Below, piece by piece: positions 35,201-44,815 of a stretch of DNA of 64,000 nucleotides (positions are counted from its first letter, which is position 1; each line of letters opens with the position of its first letter). Below the pieces are notes generated by a model. That model was not told the DNA's origin, searched no databases, and saw nothing but the letters and a program-made list of their open reading frames with translations. The translations under genes and the position numbers were made by a program. This DNA is from Aliikangiella marina (lineage in GTDB: Bacteria; Pseudomonadota; Gammaproteobacteria; Enterobacterales; Kangiellaceae): NCBI RefSeq assembly GCF_007004765.1, contig NZ_VIKR01000002.1, positions 1,225,803-1,289,802 of the forward strand, read 5' to 3'.

Positions 35201-37129
35201 ATGAAAACCATGCAAGCCTACGGTAGCTGGCCATCAGAATTAACGGCTGAAGTTCTCGCGAAGAAAGGTCGTCGCTATGGTCATTTATGTGTTGATCAAG
35301 GTTATCTTTATTGGTTGGAAGTAAGAGCTTCTGAAAATGGTCGTGGAGTCATTGTTAGAAGTTCAAATGCGAGTCGTTGCGAAGAAGTATTGCCCGCCGA
35401 AATCAGTGTGCGCACAAAAGTTCATGAATATGGTGGGGCTGACTTTTTAGTTAGCGATGGGGTGATTTATTTTTCCAACGCAGCTGATAATCGGCTTTAT
35501 CGTTTTGACGGCGATTTACGGGCGATCACGCCGGAATCTAGCGACGCGGAATACCGGTTTGCAGACTTCGCAATATGTCCTGACAAAAACTATTTATATG
35601 CAGTGAGAGAAACACACTTTAGTGACAAGGTCATTAATGAACTCGTTAATATTGAGATTGATTCGGGAAAAGTGACAGTTGTTCACCGTGGTTTTGATTT
35701 TTATAGTTTTCCAAGAGTCACTCGTGCTGGGAAACGAATCTGTTGGACTTGTTGGAACCAACCTGATATGCCGTGGGATGCCGCAGAACTTTGGATGGCT
35801 GATCTTCATAATGAGGGGCAGTTTGATGCGGCGCATAAAGTTGCTGGCGGCGAAGGCGTCTCAATATTTCAGCCCGAGTGGAGTCCGCAGGGTGTTTTGC
35901 ATTACATTAGTGATGTAAACGGGTGGACCAATATTTATTCTCATCAAGATGGCGTTTTAAATGCGCTAACACCGATTGATCGCGATTTTGGCACGCCGCA
36001 ATGGGTGTTTGGCTTGGGCACCTATGTGATTAATGAAGATGGGTCATTATATGCGTTACATTTTGAAAACGGACAACAGCAGCTTTGTCATATCGATCCC
36101 ACAAACGGTCACATCGAGCATATAGCGCTTCCTTTCAAACATTTTGAGGGGCCATTACTTGGTGATGAGAGTTCCTTATATTTTTGTGCTGCTGGACCGG
36201 CGGTTGAGTCAGCGATCTATCGATTGGATCTAAAGTCTCAACAATATTTTGCATTAACAGAAGTATCACCATTTCCGTTACCACAAAGTGATATTAGTGT
36301 CGCTTTACCGATCACTTTTTCTTCAGCTGGTGACCGTGACTGCCATGCGTTTTTTTATGAACCGAAAAGTAGTCGATTCCAAGGTGAAGAGGGCACTGCA
36401 CCACCGCTTATCGTGATGAGTCATGGGGGGCCAACAGGCTTTACTGATAATTCGTTAAATCCAAGTATTCAGTTTTGGACTAACCGAGGTTTTGCCGTTG
36501 TTGACGTTAACTATGGTGGTAGTACGGGTTACGGCAAAGAATATCGAGAAACACTGAGTCACCAGTGGGGTATCGTCGATGTTGAAGACTGTATTGCAGC
36601 AGCTAAGTTTTTAGTTGAACAAGGTCAAGCTGATGAAAAAGCGCTGTTAATTAGAGGCGGAAGTGCTGGGGGATATACAACACTGTGTGCACTGACTTTT
36701 CATGATGTTTTTGCCGCAGGGATGAGCCGATATGGCGTTGCAGACTTAGAGGCATTGGCGTCAGATAGTCATAAATTTGAAGCGCGCTATCTAGATAAAA
36801 TGATTGGAGAGTACCCTAAAGAAAAAGCACTTTATCAAGCGCGCTCACCAATCCATCATACGGCGCAATTATCGTGTCCTATCCTTTTATTACAAGGAGA
36901 AGATGATAAAGTGGTACCACCGAATCAAGCCCAGTTAATGGTCGATGCGCTTGAGGGTAAACAGATTCCTTATGGCTATTTATTGTTTGAAGGAGAAGGG
37001 CATGGTTTTAGAAAAGCTGAGACCATAATCGCTGCTTTTAACGCAGAGCTTTATTTCTACCGAAAAATTTTAGGGATAAAATCTGAAGAAAAAATTCCGC
37101 CGATAGAGATTAAGAATTTACAAAGTTAA
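35201..37129 (+). CDS. S9 family prolyl oligopeptidase-like peptidase
   Basis: A 642-residue peptidase with an N-terminal beta-propeller (about 1-380, repeated short beta segments) and a C-terminal alpha/beta-hydrolase domain. The catalytic triad is visible: Ser488 in RGGSAGGYT, Asp in LLLQGEDDKVVPPNQ and His in FEGEGHGFR. Other blocks are VMSHGGPTG and VDVNYGGSTGYGKEYRE. It resembles acylaminoacyl-peptidase/dipeptidyl-peptidase types (S9C); substrate is not defined. No signal peptide, so cytoplasmic. Confidence 0.92.
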   Translation: MKTMQAYGSWPSELTAEVLAKKGRRYGHLCVDQGYLYWLEVRASENGRGVIVRSSNASRCEEVLPAEISVRTKVHEYGGADFLVSDGVIYFSNAADNRLYRFDGDLRAITPESSDAEYRFADFAICPDKNYLYAVRETHFSDKVINELVNIEIDSGKVTVVHRGFDFYSFPRVTRAGKRICWTCWNQPDMPWDAAELWMADLHNEGQFDAAHKVAGGEGVSIFQPEWSPQGVLHYISDVNGWTNIYSHQDGVLNALTPIDRDFGTPQWVFGLGTYVINEDGSLYALHFENGQQQLCHIDPTNGHIEHIALPFKHFEGPLLGDESSLYFCAAGPAVESAIYRLDLKSQQYFALTEVSPFPLPQSDISVALPITFSSAGDRDCHAFFYEPKSSRFQGEEGTAPPLIVMSHGGPTGFTDNSLNPSIQFWTNRGFAVVDVNYGGSTGYGKEYRETLSHQWGIVDVEDCIAAAKFLVEQGQADEKALLIRGGSAGGYTTLCALTFHDVFAAGMSRYGVADLEALASDSHKFEARYLDKMIGEYPKEKALYQARSPIHHTAQLSCPILLLQGEDDKVVPPNQAQLMVDALEGKQIPYGYLLFEGEGHGFRKAETIIAAFNAELYFYRKILGIKSEEKIPPIEIKNLQS

Positions 37130-37157
37130 CACCAAACTGTTATTGAGCGACACAAAT

Positions 37158-37186
37158 CAAAAAGGCCAGCAATGCTGGCCTTTTTA
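37158..37186. terminator. Bidirectional terminator
   Basis: AAAAAGGCCAGC and GCTGGCCTTTTT form a perfect stem between the S9 peptidase gene and the convergent symporter gene, with A and T tails suited to both strands. Confidence 0.93.
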
Positions 37187-37208
37187 TACTTACTCATTGC
37201 TAAAAACT

Positions 37209-38543
37209 TTAGGTATTATGGGTTTCATTAACGGTTTCGGCAATCTCGCGTTCGTTGTCAAGATCGATTTGAGTTGCGCCAGGCTCGACCACACCAGCAT
37301 CAGGATTATTAAACTCTTCGACACTGAGCTTGCCTTCACTTTTTGCAACGATAGTTGTCACCGCTGCATCACCGGTCACATTGACAACGGTGCGAATCAT
37401 GTCAAGGATACGATCAACGCCGATAATTAAGCCGATGCCTTCCACCGGTAAACCGACTTGAGCAAAAACCATGGAAAGCATTAATAGGCCCACACTGGGA
37501 ACACCAGCGGTTCCTATTGAGGCTAAAACTGACATTAGAATGACGGTTAAATATCCGACGAGACCAAGTTCTACTCCGTAAATATTGGCGATAAAAACAG
37601 TGGCCACACCTTGCATAATAGCGGTACCGTCCATGTTTATTGTCGCACCGAATGGAACTGTAAATGAAGCGACAGAGTTATTGACGCCGAGGCGCTCTGT
37701 CACTGTTCTTAAGGTCACCGGAATTGTTGCATTTGAGCTAGAAGTACTGAATGCAAACACTTGGTTACTTCTCATCTTTTTCAGAAAAGTAAATGGGCTT
37801 AACCCCGAGAAACCGAAAAGGACCATTTGTACTGTAACGAATAGGTGGAAAAATAAAATCCCGGCCAATACAAGAACGTAACCCGCTAACTCCCATAATA
37901 AATCGAGCCCTAAATTAGCAATCGCTTTACCAAGCAAACAGAATACCGCATAGGGAGCTGTCGACATGACTAGCATTACCATTTTCATCATGACTTCGTT
38001 CCAAAGCTCAACGTTGGTTACCAGCGGTTTAGCTTTTTTGCCAACTAATAGAATGCTGACACCGACCAAAATAGCGAAGAATATGATAGCCAACATGTTA
38101 CCTTCAGCCATAGCTGATATTGGATTGGTTGGAACAATATCGATAAAAACTTGAGACAAGGGTGGGGCTTCTCTACCGGTAAAGTTAGTCTCAGTAGGTA
38201 TTTTTACGCCGTCACCAATGCCAATTCCACCAGCGATAATAATCGCGGTAGCGATAGCAATTGCGGTTGTAAGCATATAGAGGCCGAATGACTTGGTACC
38301 TATACGTCCAAGTAAGCGAATATCGCCAATGCCGCAAACACCACAAATAAGCGAGAAAAAGACTAAAGGTACAACGAGCATCTTTAATGCATTGACAAAA
38401 AGTGAACCGACGACATGAAAGAAACCGTTCACGACATAGTGATTGACGAAGCTACCGTCAGCGTTCATCCCTGAGAGGTTAAATACTAACCCGACAATTA
38501 TCCCAAGAGTCATGCCGATTAAAACTTTAGTAGTCAAATTCAT
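37209..38543 (-). CDS. Dicarboxylate/amino-acid:cation symporter (DAACS)
   Basis: Inner-membrane glutamate/aspartate/C4-dicarboxylate transporter coupled to sodium or protons. The 444-residue protein has eight helices plus re-entrant loops; the signature segments FAFSTSSSNATIPVTLRTV (serine-rich hairpin) and FGATINMDGTAIMQGVATVFIA and GTAGVPSVGLLMLS are intact. GltP/GltT-like, but the substrate cannot be fixed. It is separated from the convergent peptidase gene by a terminator and lies downstream of ast genes on the same strand, so it might be functionally related to amino-acid uptake. Confidence 0.92.
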   Translation of the reverse strand: MNLTTKVLIGMTLGIIVGLVFNLSGMNADGSFVNHYVVNGFFHVVGSLFVNALKMLVVPLVFFSLICGVCGIGDIRLLGRIGTKSFGLYMLTTAIAIATAIIIAGGIGIGDGVKIPTETNFTGREAPPLSQVFIDIVPTNPISAMAEGNMLAIIFFAILVGVSILLVGKKAKPLVTNVELWNEVMMKMVMLVMSTAPYAVFCLLGKAIANLGLDLLWELAGYVLVLAGILFFHLFVTVQMVLFGFSGLSPFTFLKKMRSNQVFAFSTSSSNATIPVTLRTVTERLGVNNSVASFTVPFGATINMDGTAIMQGVATVFIANIYGVELGLVGYLTVILMSVLASIGTAGVPSVGLLMLSMVFAQVGLPVEGIGLIIGVDRILDMIRTVVNVTGDAAVTTIVAKSEGKLSVEEFNNPDAGVVEPGATQIDLDNEREIAETVNETHNT

Positions 38544-38626
38544 GGATTATTTCTCTAATTTTTATAATGGTTTAGGCAGTTAGACTAACAGTTTCACACG
38601 AGAAACAAAAGTAACAGGGCGGATAC

Positions 38627-38651
38627 AAAAAAAGCAGAGATAATTCCCTGC
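38627..38651 (-). terminator. Terminator after astB
   Basis: On the minus strand GCAGGGA and TCTCTGC pair (one G-U) around a four-base loop and are followed by seven T residues, 22 bases past the astB stop. Confidence 0.88.
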
Positions 38652-38672
38652 CTTTGGGTTTGAAGGCGCGGT

Positions 38673-40010
38673 TTACAACTGGAAAGGATATACCGAACCT
38701 AAATTAAGAATTTGCGTTAATTCATCCAACGCGGCGCGAGACTCAACTAGCAATTGCGGATCTGCTAAATCCTTTTCAGAAAGCTGGTCGCGGTAGTGTT
38801 TTTCAACCCATGCGTTTAAGGTCGAGAACAGTTCATCATTGATAAAAACCGACTGGTTAGCCGCTTTGATTTCATCATCATTGAGAACCACTCGTTGTCT
38901 TAAACAAGCGGGGCCACCGCCGTTGCGCATACTCTGTTTGACGTCATATATTTTGACTTCTTTTATTGGGTTATCTAACTCAATGACTTGCTCAAGATAG
39001 CGGCGAACATTCTCGTTTTCATGACACTCACTTGGCGCGATGATTGCCATATGCCCAGGAGATAAAGTTACCAGCTGACTATTAAATAAGTAGGAGTTAA
39101 CCGCATCTGAGACACTCACTTCATTAACCGGGACTTTGACAAAGTGCAGTGGTTGTTCGCTAAAAGCGGCCTGTAAGTCATCGAGAACTTGCTCAGTATT
39201 GAGGAACGCGTTTTCATGATAAAACAAACAATCTTGGTTACCGACTGAGATAACATCGTTGTGGAATACGCCCGCGTCAATGACGTCAGGATGTTGTTGC
39301 GCGAAAACAGTCCTAGCCGGATCAAGTTGGTGTAAACGTGCAATAGCTTGAGAAGCCTCCATTGTTTGTCTCGCTGGAAACTTTGTTGGTGCCGGCTTTG
39401 AGTTGTCAAAAGCATATTTACCATAGACAAAAAACTCTACACCGGATTGATTATAGTCGCCACAAAACCGAGTATGGTTCGCCGCACCTTCATCACCAAA
39501 ATGGTCACCCAACGGTAACGGCTGGTGGTGAGCAAAAAACTGCTCGTTGTTGAAGATCGCTTTTAAGACACGTGAAGTGGTTGGTGATTCGATCGAGCGA
39601 TGAAATTTATTGGATAAGTTTGCCGCGGTAAAATGGACTTTATTGTCACGAGTATCGGCGCTCGGAGAAACGGTGCATGCATTTGCTGTCCACATACTCG
39701 AGGCACTGCAAGTCGCAGCATATACTGCCGGTGCCTCTTGTGAGGCTTTTTTAATGACATCCTCATCACTGCCGGTAAAACCGAGTTGTCGCAGAACATA
39801 GACATCAGGGCGTTCTAATGGGGGGAGGACGGCTTGCTTGAGTCCCATGTCAGATAAAGCCTTCATTTTGGCTAAACCTTGCAGCGCTCCTTGTTTGGGG
39901 CTGCTTGCTTGATCGGCATTTTTGAGAGACGCAACGTTGCCAACCGAAAGTCCCGCATAGTTATGTGTAGGCCCAACTAGACCATCAAAATTCACTTCAT
40001 AAGCTTTCAT
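38673..40010 (-). CDS. astB: N-succinylarginine dihydrolase
   Basis: Second step of the arginine succinyltransferase pathway: releases two ammonia and CO2 from succinylarginine to give succinylornithine. The 445-residue protein starts [22 protein letters not shown], matching AstB. Catalytic residues are visible in [14 protein letters not shown] and [11 protein letters not shown] (Cys369). The ATG at 40010 with GAAGAG seven bases upstream is preferred over an in-frame TTG at 40025. It follows astA after 143 bases that include a small hairpin. Confidence 0.96.
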   Translation of the reverse strand: MKAYEVNFDGLVGPTHNYAGLSVGNVASLKNADQASSPKQGALQGLAKMKALSDMGLKQAVLPPLERPDVYVLRQLGFTGSDEDVIKKASQEAPAVYAATCSASSMWTANACTVSPSADTRDNKVHFTAANLSNKFHRSIESPTTSRVLKAIFNNEQFFAHHQPLPLGDHFGDEGAANHTRFCGDYNQSGVEFFVYGKYAFDNSKPAPTKFPARQTMEASQAIARLHQLDPARTVFAQQHPDVIDAGVFHNDVISVGNQDCLFYHENAFLNTEQVLDDLQAAFSEQPLHFVKVPVNEVSVSDAVNSYLFNSQLVTLSPGHMAIIAPSECHENENVRRYLEQVIELDNPIKEVKIYDVKQSMRNGGGPACLRQRVVLNDDEIKAANQSVFINDELFSTLNAWVEKHYRDQLSEKDLADPQLLVESRAALDELTQILNLGSVYPFQL

Positions 40011-40153
40011 AAAAATACTCTTCAATGAATAAGGTTAACATTACAAACGTGGTCACTTTGGTTAAGTGGAAGACCCTTCACTTTATAGAAAACAATGACG
40101 AGCGCCATTGTTTAAATCTTATCGGCTTCATATTGTATGTCGTACGAAGAAGA

Positions 40154-41173
40154 TTAATAATATCTTACACGCACTGATTCGCCATCTTTTAGCAATAATG
40201 CGTCTGCCAATTCTTGACTGACGGTTATTTTATAGCCCTCAGGTGGTGGTAGTTTCGCTAATGTCGCGCGAAATTGTTGCAACCGAGTATTTGATATTAT
40301 CGCGTTAGTTACTCCCGTAGTCTCCATTTCGCCAATGGTTATGTCTAGAACAAAACTCTCTTTGATCGTTCTGACTTCTTCAACCGGGGTTTCAATAGTC
40401 GGTCCACCGTCAAAAATATCAACATACCCGGTTTTTCTGAAGCCTTCTCCGTAAAGCATCTGCACGGCCGGTAAAGTTTGCGGGTGAACTTCACCTAAAA
40501 CTTTCTGAGCTTCTGCAGACAACATCGGTACATAAACAGGGTGGTGAGGCATTAATTCGGCAATAAATTGATTGTTTCCTTCACCGTTTTCTTTGTCTGC
40601 GACGGCAAAGTCCACACCGAAGAAGTGTCTGCCGACGCACTCCCAAAAAGGCGATTGCCCATTCTCGTCAGAATACCCCCGCATTTCAGCGACGACGCGA
40701 TCCCCAAATCGACCTGGGAATTGGGCCATGAATAAGAATCGGCTTTTTGAAAGCAGAGGCCCATTGCCACCCCCACGAAAGTCAGGCGACAAGAATAAGG
40801 TGCAAATTTCTGACGCGCCGGTAAAGTCATTGGTTAAGGTAAGAAAGTTAAGCTTTCGGTAGATATCCATGGACTTTGAATAATGAACTTCAGTGTTCAT
40901 TTTGTAGGTATAGAACGGTTGCCGGGTGCCGACTGCAGCGACCACCCCACTGGTACCGACAACTTCTCCGGTTTCGGTATCCTCAAGCACAAACAAGTAG
41001 CATTCATCCATTGGCTCGCCATCACTTTTGTCAAAAGCGGCGAGTGAGTCTTCGATCTTGGCTTTTAAATGGATTCGACTGTGCGGTAATGTTGTAAGAC
41101 CGGTACCAGTCTTACTCGCGAGTGTCACAATATTATCCAAATCATCCATTTTTACCGGACGAATTACCATCAT
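40154..41173 (-). CDS. astA: Arginine N-succinyltransferase
   Basis: Commits arginine to catabolism by transferring succinyl from succinyl-CoA. The 339-residue protein begins MMVIRPVKMDDLDNIVTLASKTGTGLTTLP, the AstA N-terminus, and shows GTSGVVAAVG, CTLFLSPDFRGGGNGPLLSKSRFLFMAQF, PFWECVGRHFFGVDF and the C-terminal DGGPTIETPVEEV block. A single AstA is present, unlike the paired AruF/AruG subunits of Pseudomonas. The ATG at 41173 has AGGAG upstream; a start 30 bases earlier is less likely. Confidence 0.95.
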   Translation of the reverse strand: MMVIRPVKMDDLDNIVTLASKTGTGLTTLPHSRIHLKAKIEDSLAAFDKSDGEPMDECYLFVLEDTETGEVVGTSGVVAAVGTRQPFYTYKMNTEVHYSKSMDIYRKLNFLTLTNDFTGASEICTLFLSPDFRGGGNGPLLSKSRFLFMAQFPGRFGDRVVAEMRGYSDENGQSPFWECVGRHFFGVDFAVADKENGEGNNQFIAELMPHHPVYVPMLSAEAQKVLGEVHPQTLPAVQMLYGEGFRKTGYVDIFDGGPTIETPVEEVRTIKESFVLDITIGEMETTGVTNAIISNTRLQQFRATLAKLPPPEGYKITVSQELADALLLKDGESVRVRYY

Positions 41174-41480
41174 ATTTGTCGCTCTCCTGCTCCTGATGAC
41201 CATGGTTTTACAATAGGGTCGACATTATACGCACGTTATGGCCTTGAGGTAAAAGTCAATTCATGGTGAGTGATTTTTGACCAAACCCTCGTTAACTCTG
41301 GATTAGTGAGCTGTTGGCAACGATTGAAAAAAGTCAATCTTTATGAATAAAAGTTAGAATGAGGTCGAATCTGTTAAAAATCATGCCTCAAAAGCTGGAA
41401 TCTACCCCCGAAATTAGCGATGATACGCCCAACTTAATTATTCACCCAACAATCCAGATTGTTAATCATAGGAAAGTAAA
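41174..41480. other. Divergent astA/astC promoter region
   Basis: 307 bases between divergently transcribed arginine-catabolic genes, so promoters for both should lie here. Only half-sites resembling an ArgR box were noted (TATGAAT near 41343, TTAATTATTCA near 41434-41444), not a complete one. No sigma-54 box was found. Confidence 0.4.
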
Positions 41481-42689
41481 ATGACACAAGTATCTCGCGA
41501 AACCTTCGATCAGGTTATGGTACCGAATTACTCACCGCTAAAAATTATTCCGGTGAAAGGCGAAGGCGCAAAATTATGGGATAAAGAGGGCAATGAATAT
41601 ATCGACTTTGCTGGCGGTATTGCAGTAAATGCGCTAGGTCACTGCCATCCTGAGTTGGTGGGGGCATTGAAAGCGCAAGCGGACAAACTCTGGCACTTGA
41701 GTAATGTTTTTACCAATGAGCCGGCACTAGAGCTTGCTGAAAAAATGGTCGAAAATACCTTTGCTGACAAAGTCTTTTTTGCCAATTCCGGTGGTGAAGC
41801 CAATGAAGCGGCGTTTAAGTTAGCGCGCAAGTATGCGTCGGAAAATTTCGGATCAGAAAAGAACGAAATTATTTCCTTTACCCAATCGTTCCATGGCCGT
41901 ACTTTATTTACCGTGAGTGTTGGCGGTCAACCCAAGTACACACAAGGCTTTGAACCACTGCCTGGTGGCATCACTCATCTCGAGTACAACAATGTGGAAA
42001 TGCTCGAAAAAACCGTTTCTGATAAAACTTGTGCAATCGTCCTTGAGCCTGTTCAAGGAGAAGGTGGAATCATTCCTGCGACCGCCGAATTTATGCTTAA
42101 AGTTCGCGAGTTATGCGATAAACACAATGCGGTAATGATCTTAGATGAAATCCAATCAGGAATGGGGCGCACAGGCAAACTTTTTGCCTATATGCACCAT
42201 GATGTCGAACCTGACGTTTTAACTAGTGCAAAAGCGCTTGGTGGCGGCTTTCCAATTGGTGCGATGCTGGCCAAAGAGAAATTTGCCGCGGCACTCAAAG
42301 TTGGTACCCATGGGAGTACTTATGGCGGTAATGCGCTTGGTTGCGCGGTAGCGAGTAAAGCGTTTGATATTATTAATACTGACGCTACTTTGAGCGGTGT
42401 AGAAGACAAACACAATTTGTTTAAAACCAAGTTGCAAATGATTAATGATAAGTACGAGATTCTCGATGAAGTTCGCGGTAAAGGACTGTTAATCGGTGGT
42501 GCACTCAATGAAAAATATAAAGGTAGAGCAAGAGATTTTATGATTGCTGCACTTGAAGAGAATGTGATGGTATTAATGGCGGGCCCTAATGTCATTCGCT
42601 TCGCGCCGTCATTATTGGTGTCAGAAGCAGAAATAGAGAAAGGGATGGCAGCCCTGGAAAAAGCTGTTGCCAAGGTGGTAGCGAGCTAG
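41481..42689 (+). CDS. astC: Acetylornithine/succinylornithine aminotransferase
   Basis: PLP class-III aminotransferase that converts succinylornithine to its semialdehyde in arginine breakdown, and can act on acetylornithine in arginine synthesis. The 402-residue protein shows [60 protein letters not shown] and the PLP lysine in [15 protein letters not shown]. Placement next to astA supports the catabolic name, with argD an alternative. A clear terminator follows. Confidence 0.9.
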   Translation: MTQVSRETFDQVMVPNYSPLKIIPVKGEGAKLWDKEGNEYIDFAGGIAVNALGHCHPELVGALKAQADKLWHLSNVFTNEPALELAEKMVENTFADKVFFANSGGEANEAAFKLARKYASENFGSEKNEIISFTQSFHGRTLFTVSVGGQPKYTQGFEPLPGGITHLEYNNVEMLEKTVSDKTCAIVLEPVQGEGGIIPATAEFMLKVRELCDKHNAVMILDEIQSGMGRTGKLFAYMHHDVEPDVLTSAKALGGGFPIGAMLAKEKFAAALKVGTHGSTYGGNALGCAVASKAFDIINTDATLSGVEDKHNLFKTKLQMINDKYEILDEVRGKGLLIGGALNEKYKGRARDFMIAALEENVMVLMAGPNVIRFAPSLLVSEAEIEKGMAALEKAVAKVVAS

Positions 42690-42735
42690 AGTCTCCTTTT
42701 CTGAACAAACTATTTGGGCGTTTTTGCCGACAATC

Positions 42736-42764
42736 AAAATCCTCGCTATCGCGGGGATTTTTTT
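42736..42764 (+). terminator. Terminator after astC
   Basis: AAATCCTCGC and GCGGGGATTT pair (one mismatch or G-U), with seven T residues after, 47 bases past the astC stop. Confidence 0.85.
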
Positions 42765-42987
42765 ACCATTCTTGGTTCGTCTTTTTGATTCAGGCGTTAT
42801 TTCACTCCGACATTCTTGCTTCAGGGCCGCATCGTCATTTTTTCAATGATGGGCTTTTTACCCTTTCGCGATATTTTATTGCTCAAAATCGAGTTAACAG
42901 CTAAATTATTGAAATCATTCAATTGTTTTATTCGCTGATGATTGAGTAAACCCTTTTTCATCGGAATCATGAATACTGGAGCGGCTT

Positions 42988-44724
42988 TTGAAAAAATCTG
43001 GAGCTTGGTTAGCAAGGTACGCCTTGGAACAGTTACCTATTCAATACACCTTTGGAATTCCGGGTGTACATAATACAGAGCTGTTTGATGAACTGCATAG
43101 TTCTGAAGTTATCGAGCCAATACTGGTCACCCATGAAGGGTGTGGTGCGTTCATGGCCGATGCAGTGAGTCGTGTCAGTAATAAGATTGGTTGCATGTTA
43201 ATCGTTCCTGCAGCGGGAGTAACTCATGCCGCAAGTGGCATTGGAGAGGCGTTTTTAGACGGTATCCCGATGCTCGTGATCGCTGGTGGAGTGCGCTCTG
43301 ACTCAAAATATGCTTACCAATTACATGAAATGGATCAGCATACCCTTTTGAGTGCTATTACCAAGAAGACCTTTAAAGTAGAGTCGCATGATTTAATTAT
43401 TCCAACTATTTATGAGGCATACGCTATTGCGGTTGATGGCGAGCCGGGTCCGGTTTTCATTGAAATACCGGTTAATCTTCAGCTTGATAGAGGTGAAGTG
43501 GCTTCGCTACCAGACTTTGTGCAAGCGGAACACCAATATCCATTGGACGAGCATTCACTTGATTTAGCGGTAAGTTTGCTTGATGGAGCAAAGAAGCCCG
43601 GAATCTTCGTTGGCTGGGGAGCTGTGGACGCTTATGATTCGGTTAGAGCGATAGCCGAGCATCTCGGAGCCCCGGTTAGTACAACGCTACAAGGACTTAG
43701 TGCATTCCTCGGAAATCACCCCTTACATGTCGGTTTTGGCTTCGGACCTTCGGCAGTGCCTGTAGCACAAAATGCTTTTAAAGGTTGCGATTGTTTATTA
43801 GCGATTGGTACCCGGTTTGGTGAAATTGCAACCGGTAGTTTTGGGGTTAACGTCCCAGAAAATCTTATCCACATCGATATTAACGATCAGGTTTTTAACA
43901 AAAATTACCCGGCGAAAGTGGCGATTCAAGGGGATTCCAAGGTTGTGGTGCGTGCGCTATACGAGAAACTTGAGTTTGCGACGCCAAAGAGAGATAGCCA
44001 CCAGCTAGTCACTCAAATAGCCCAACAAAAGTCAGCTCATCGCATTGAATGGCAGCAAAGTGATACTGAAGGCGTTGTTAACCCGGTTCGCTTTTTTGAC
44101 GAACTCAGAATGCAATTGGATGAAGACGCTGTTGTTGTTGTTGATGATGGAAACCATACCTTTTTAACCGCTGAATTAATGCCAATTTACTCGCTGAGAG
44201 GTATGATATCGCCGACAGACTTCAACTGTATGGGGTACGCGGTACCTGCTGCAATAGGCGCGAAGTTTAGCCAACCCGACAAACAAGTGATTAGTATTGT
44301 CGGGGATGGCGCTTTTTTGATGACCGCGATGGAACTCGCTACTGCGACAACCAACGATTTAGCGACAGTTCACTTTGTTTTTAATGACGGCGAGCTATCG
44401 CAAATCGCACAGGCGCAAACCAGACCATATAATCGTACCACCTGTGCCAACGTCGCCTCCGTTAAACTCTCAGGAATTGCAATGGCAACCGGCTGCGAGT
44501 ATCTAGCGATTGAGAATAATCAAGCGATCGCTGCGACTATTAGCAAAGCATTTGAATTCGCCGAGCAAGGCAAGTCAGTGATAGTCGATGTCAATATTGA
44601 TTATTCCCGACCCACCAGCTTTACCGAAGGGACTGTTAAAACCAACATTAAAAGGCTGCCTTTAGAAACAAAATTTCGAATGGTGGGACGTGCAGTTTTT
44701 CGTAAGTTAACCAATAAATCATGA
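42988..44724 (+). CDS. Thiamine-diphosphate-dependent enzyme (acetolactate synthase-like)
   Basis: A 578-residue ThDP enzyme with three alpha/beta domains. The N-terminal pyrimidine-binding domain has the activating glutamate in VTHEGCGAFMADAVSR and a loop ending ASGIGEAFLDGIPMLVIAGGV; the middle domain has FVGWGAVDAY; the C-terminal pyrophosphate domain shows the motif start GDGAFLMTAMELATATTNDL and ending VFNDGELS. It belongs to the acetolactate synthase/decarboxylase superfamily, but no small subunit is next to it and the substrate is unknown. The start is TTG at 42988 with GGAG six bases upstream. Confidence 0.85.
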   Translation: MKKSGAWLARYALEQLPIQYTFGIPGVHNTELFDELHSSEVIEPILVTHEGCGAFMADAVSRVSNKIGCMLIVPAAGVTHAASGIGEAFLDGIPMLVIAGGVRSDSKYAYQLHEMDQHTLLSAITKKTFKVESHDLIIPTIYEAYAIAVDGEPGPVFIEIPVNLQLDRGEVASLPDFVQAEHQYPLDEHSLDLAVSLLDGAKKPGIFVGWGAVDAYDSVRAIAEHLGAPVSTTLQGLSAFLGNHPLHVGFGFGPSAVPVAQNAFKGCDCLLAIGTRFGEIATGSFGVNVPENLIHIDINDQVFNKNYPAKVAIQGDSKVVVRALYEKLEFATPKRDSHQLVTQIAQQKSAHRIEWQQSDTEGVVNPVRFFDELRMQLDEDAVVVVDDGNHTFLTAELMPIYSLRGMISPTDFNCMGYAVPAAIGAKFSQPDKQVISIVGDGAFLMTAMELATATTNDLATVHFVFNDGELSQIAQAQTRPYNRTTCANVASVKLSGIAMATGCEYLAIENNQAIAATISKAFEFAEQGKSVIVDVNIDYSRPTSFTEGTVKTNIKRLPLETKFRMVGRAVFRKLTNKS

Positions 44725-44727
44725 CCC

Positions 44728-44756
44728 AAAAAAGCCAGCAAGCGCTGGCTTTTTTA
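44728..44756. terminator. Bidirectional terminator
   Basis: AAAAAAGCCAGC and GCTGGCTTTTTT form a perfect stem with a four-base loop between the ThDP enzyme gene and the convergent megL. Confidence 0.93.
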
Positions 44757-44815
44757 AAGATGTCTTGGTCGAAACCGACTTTTTGTCCAATTATGTTGCA
44801 GTAATTCGGTGATAA

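Noticed and set aside
41174..41480. Sigma-54 promoter for the ast genes, as in enterobacteria
   Set aside because: A TGGCA was seen but without a GC-type -12 box at the right spacing.
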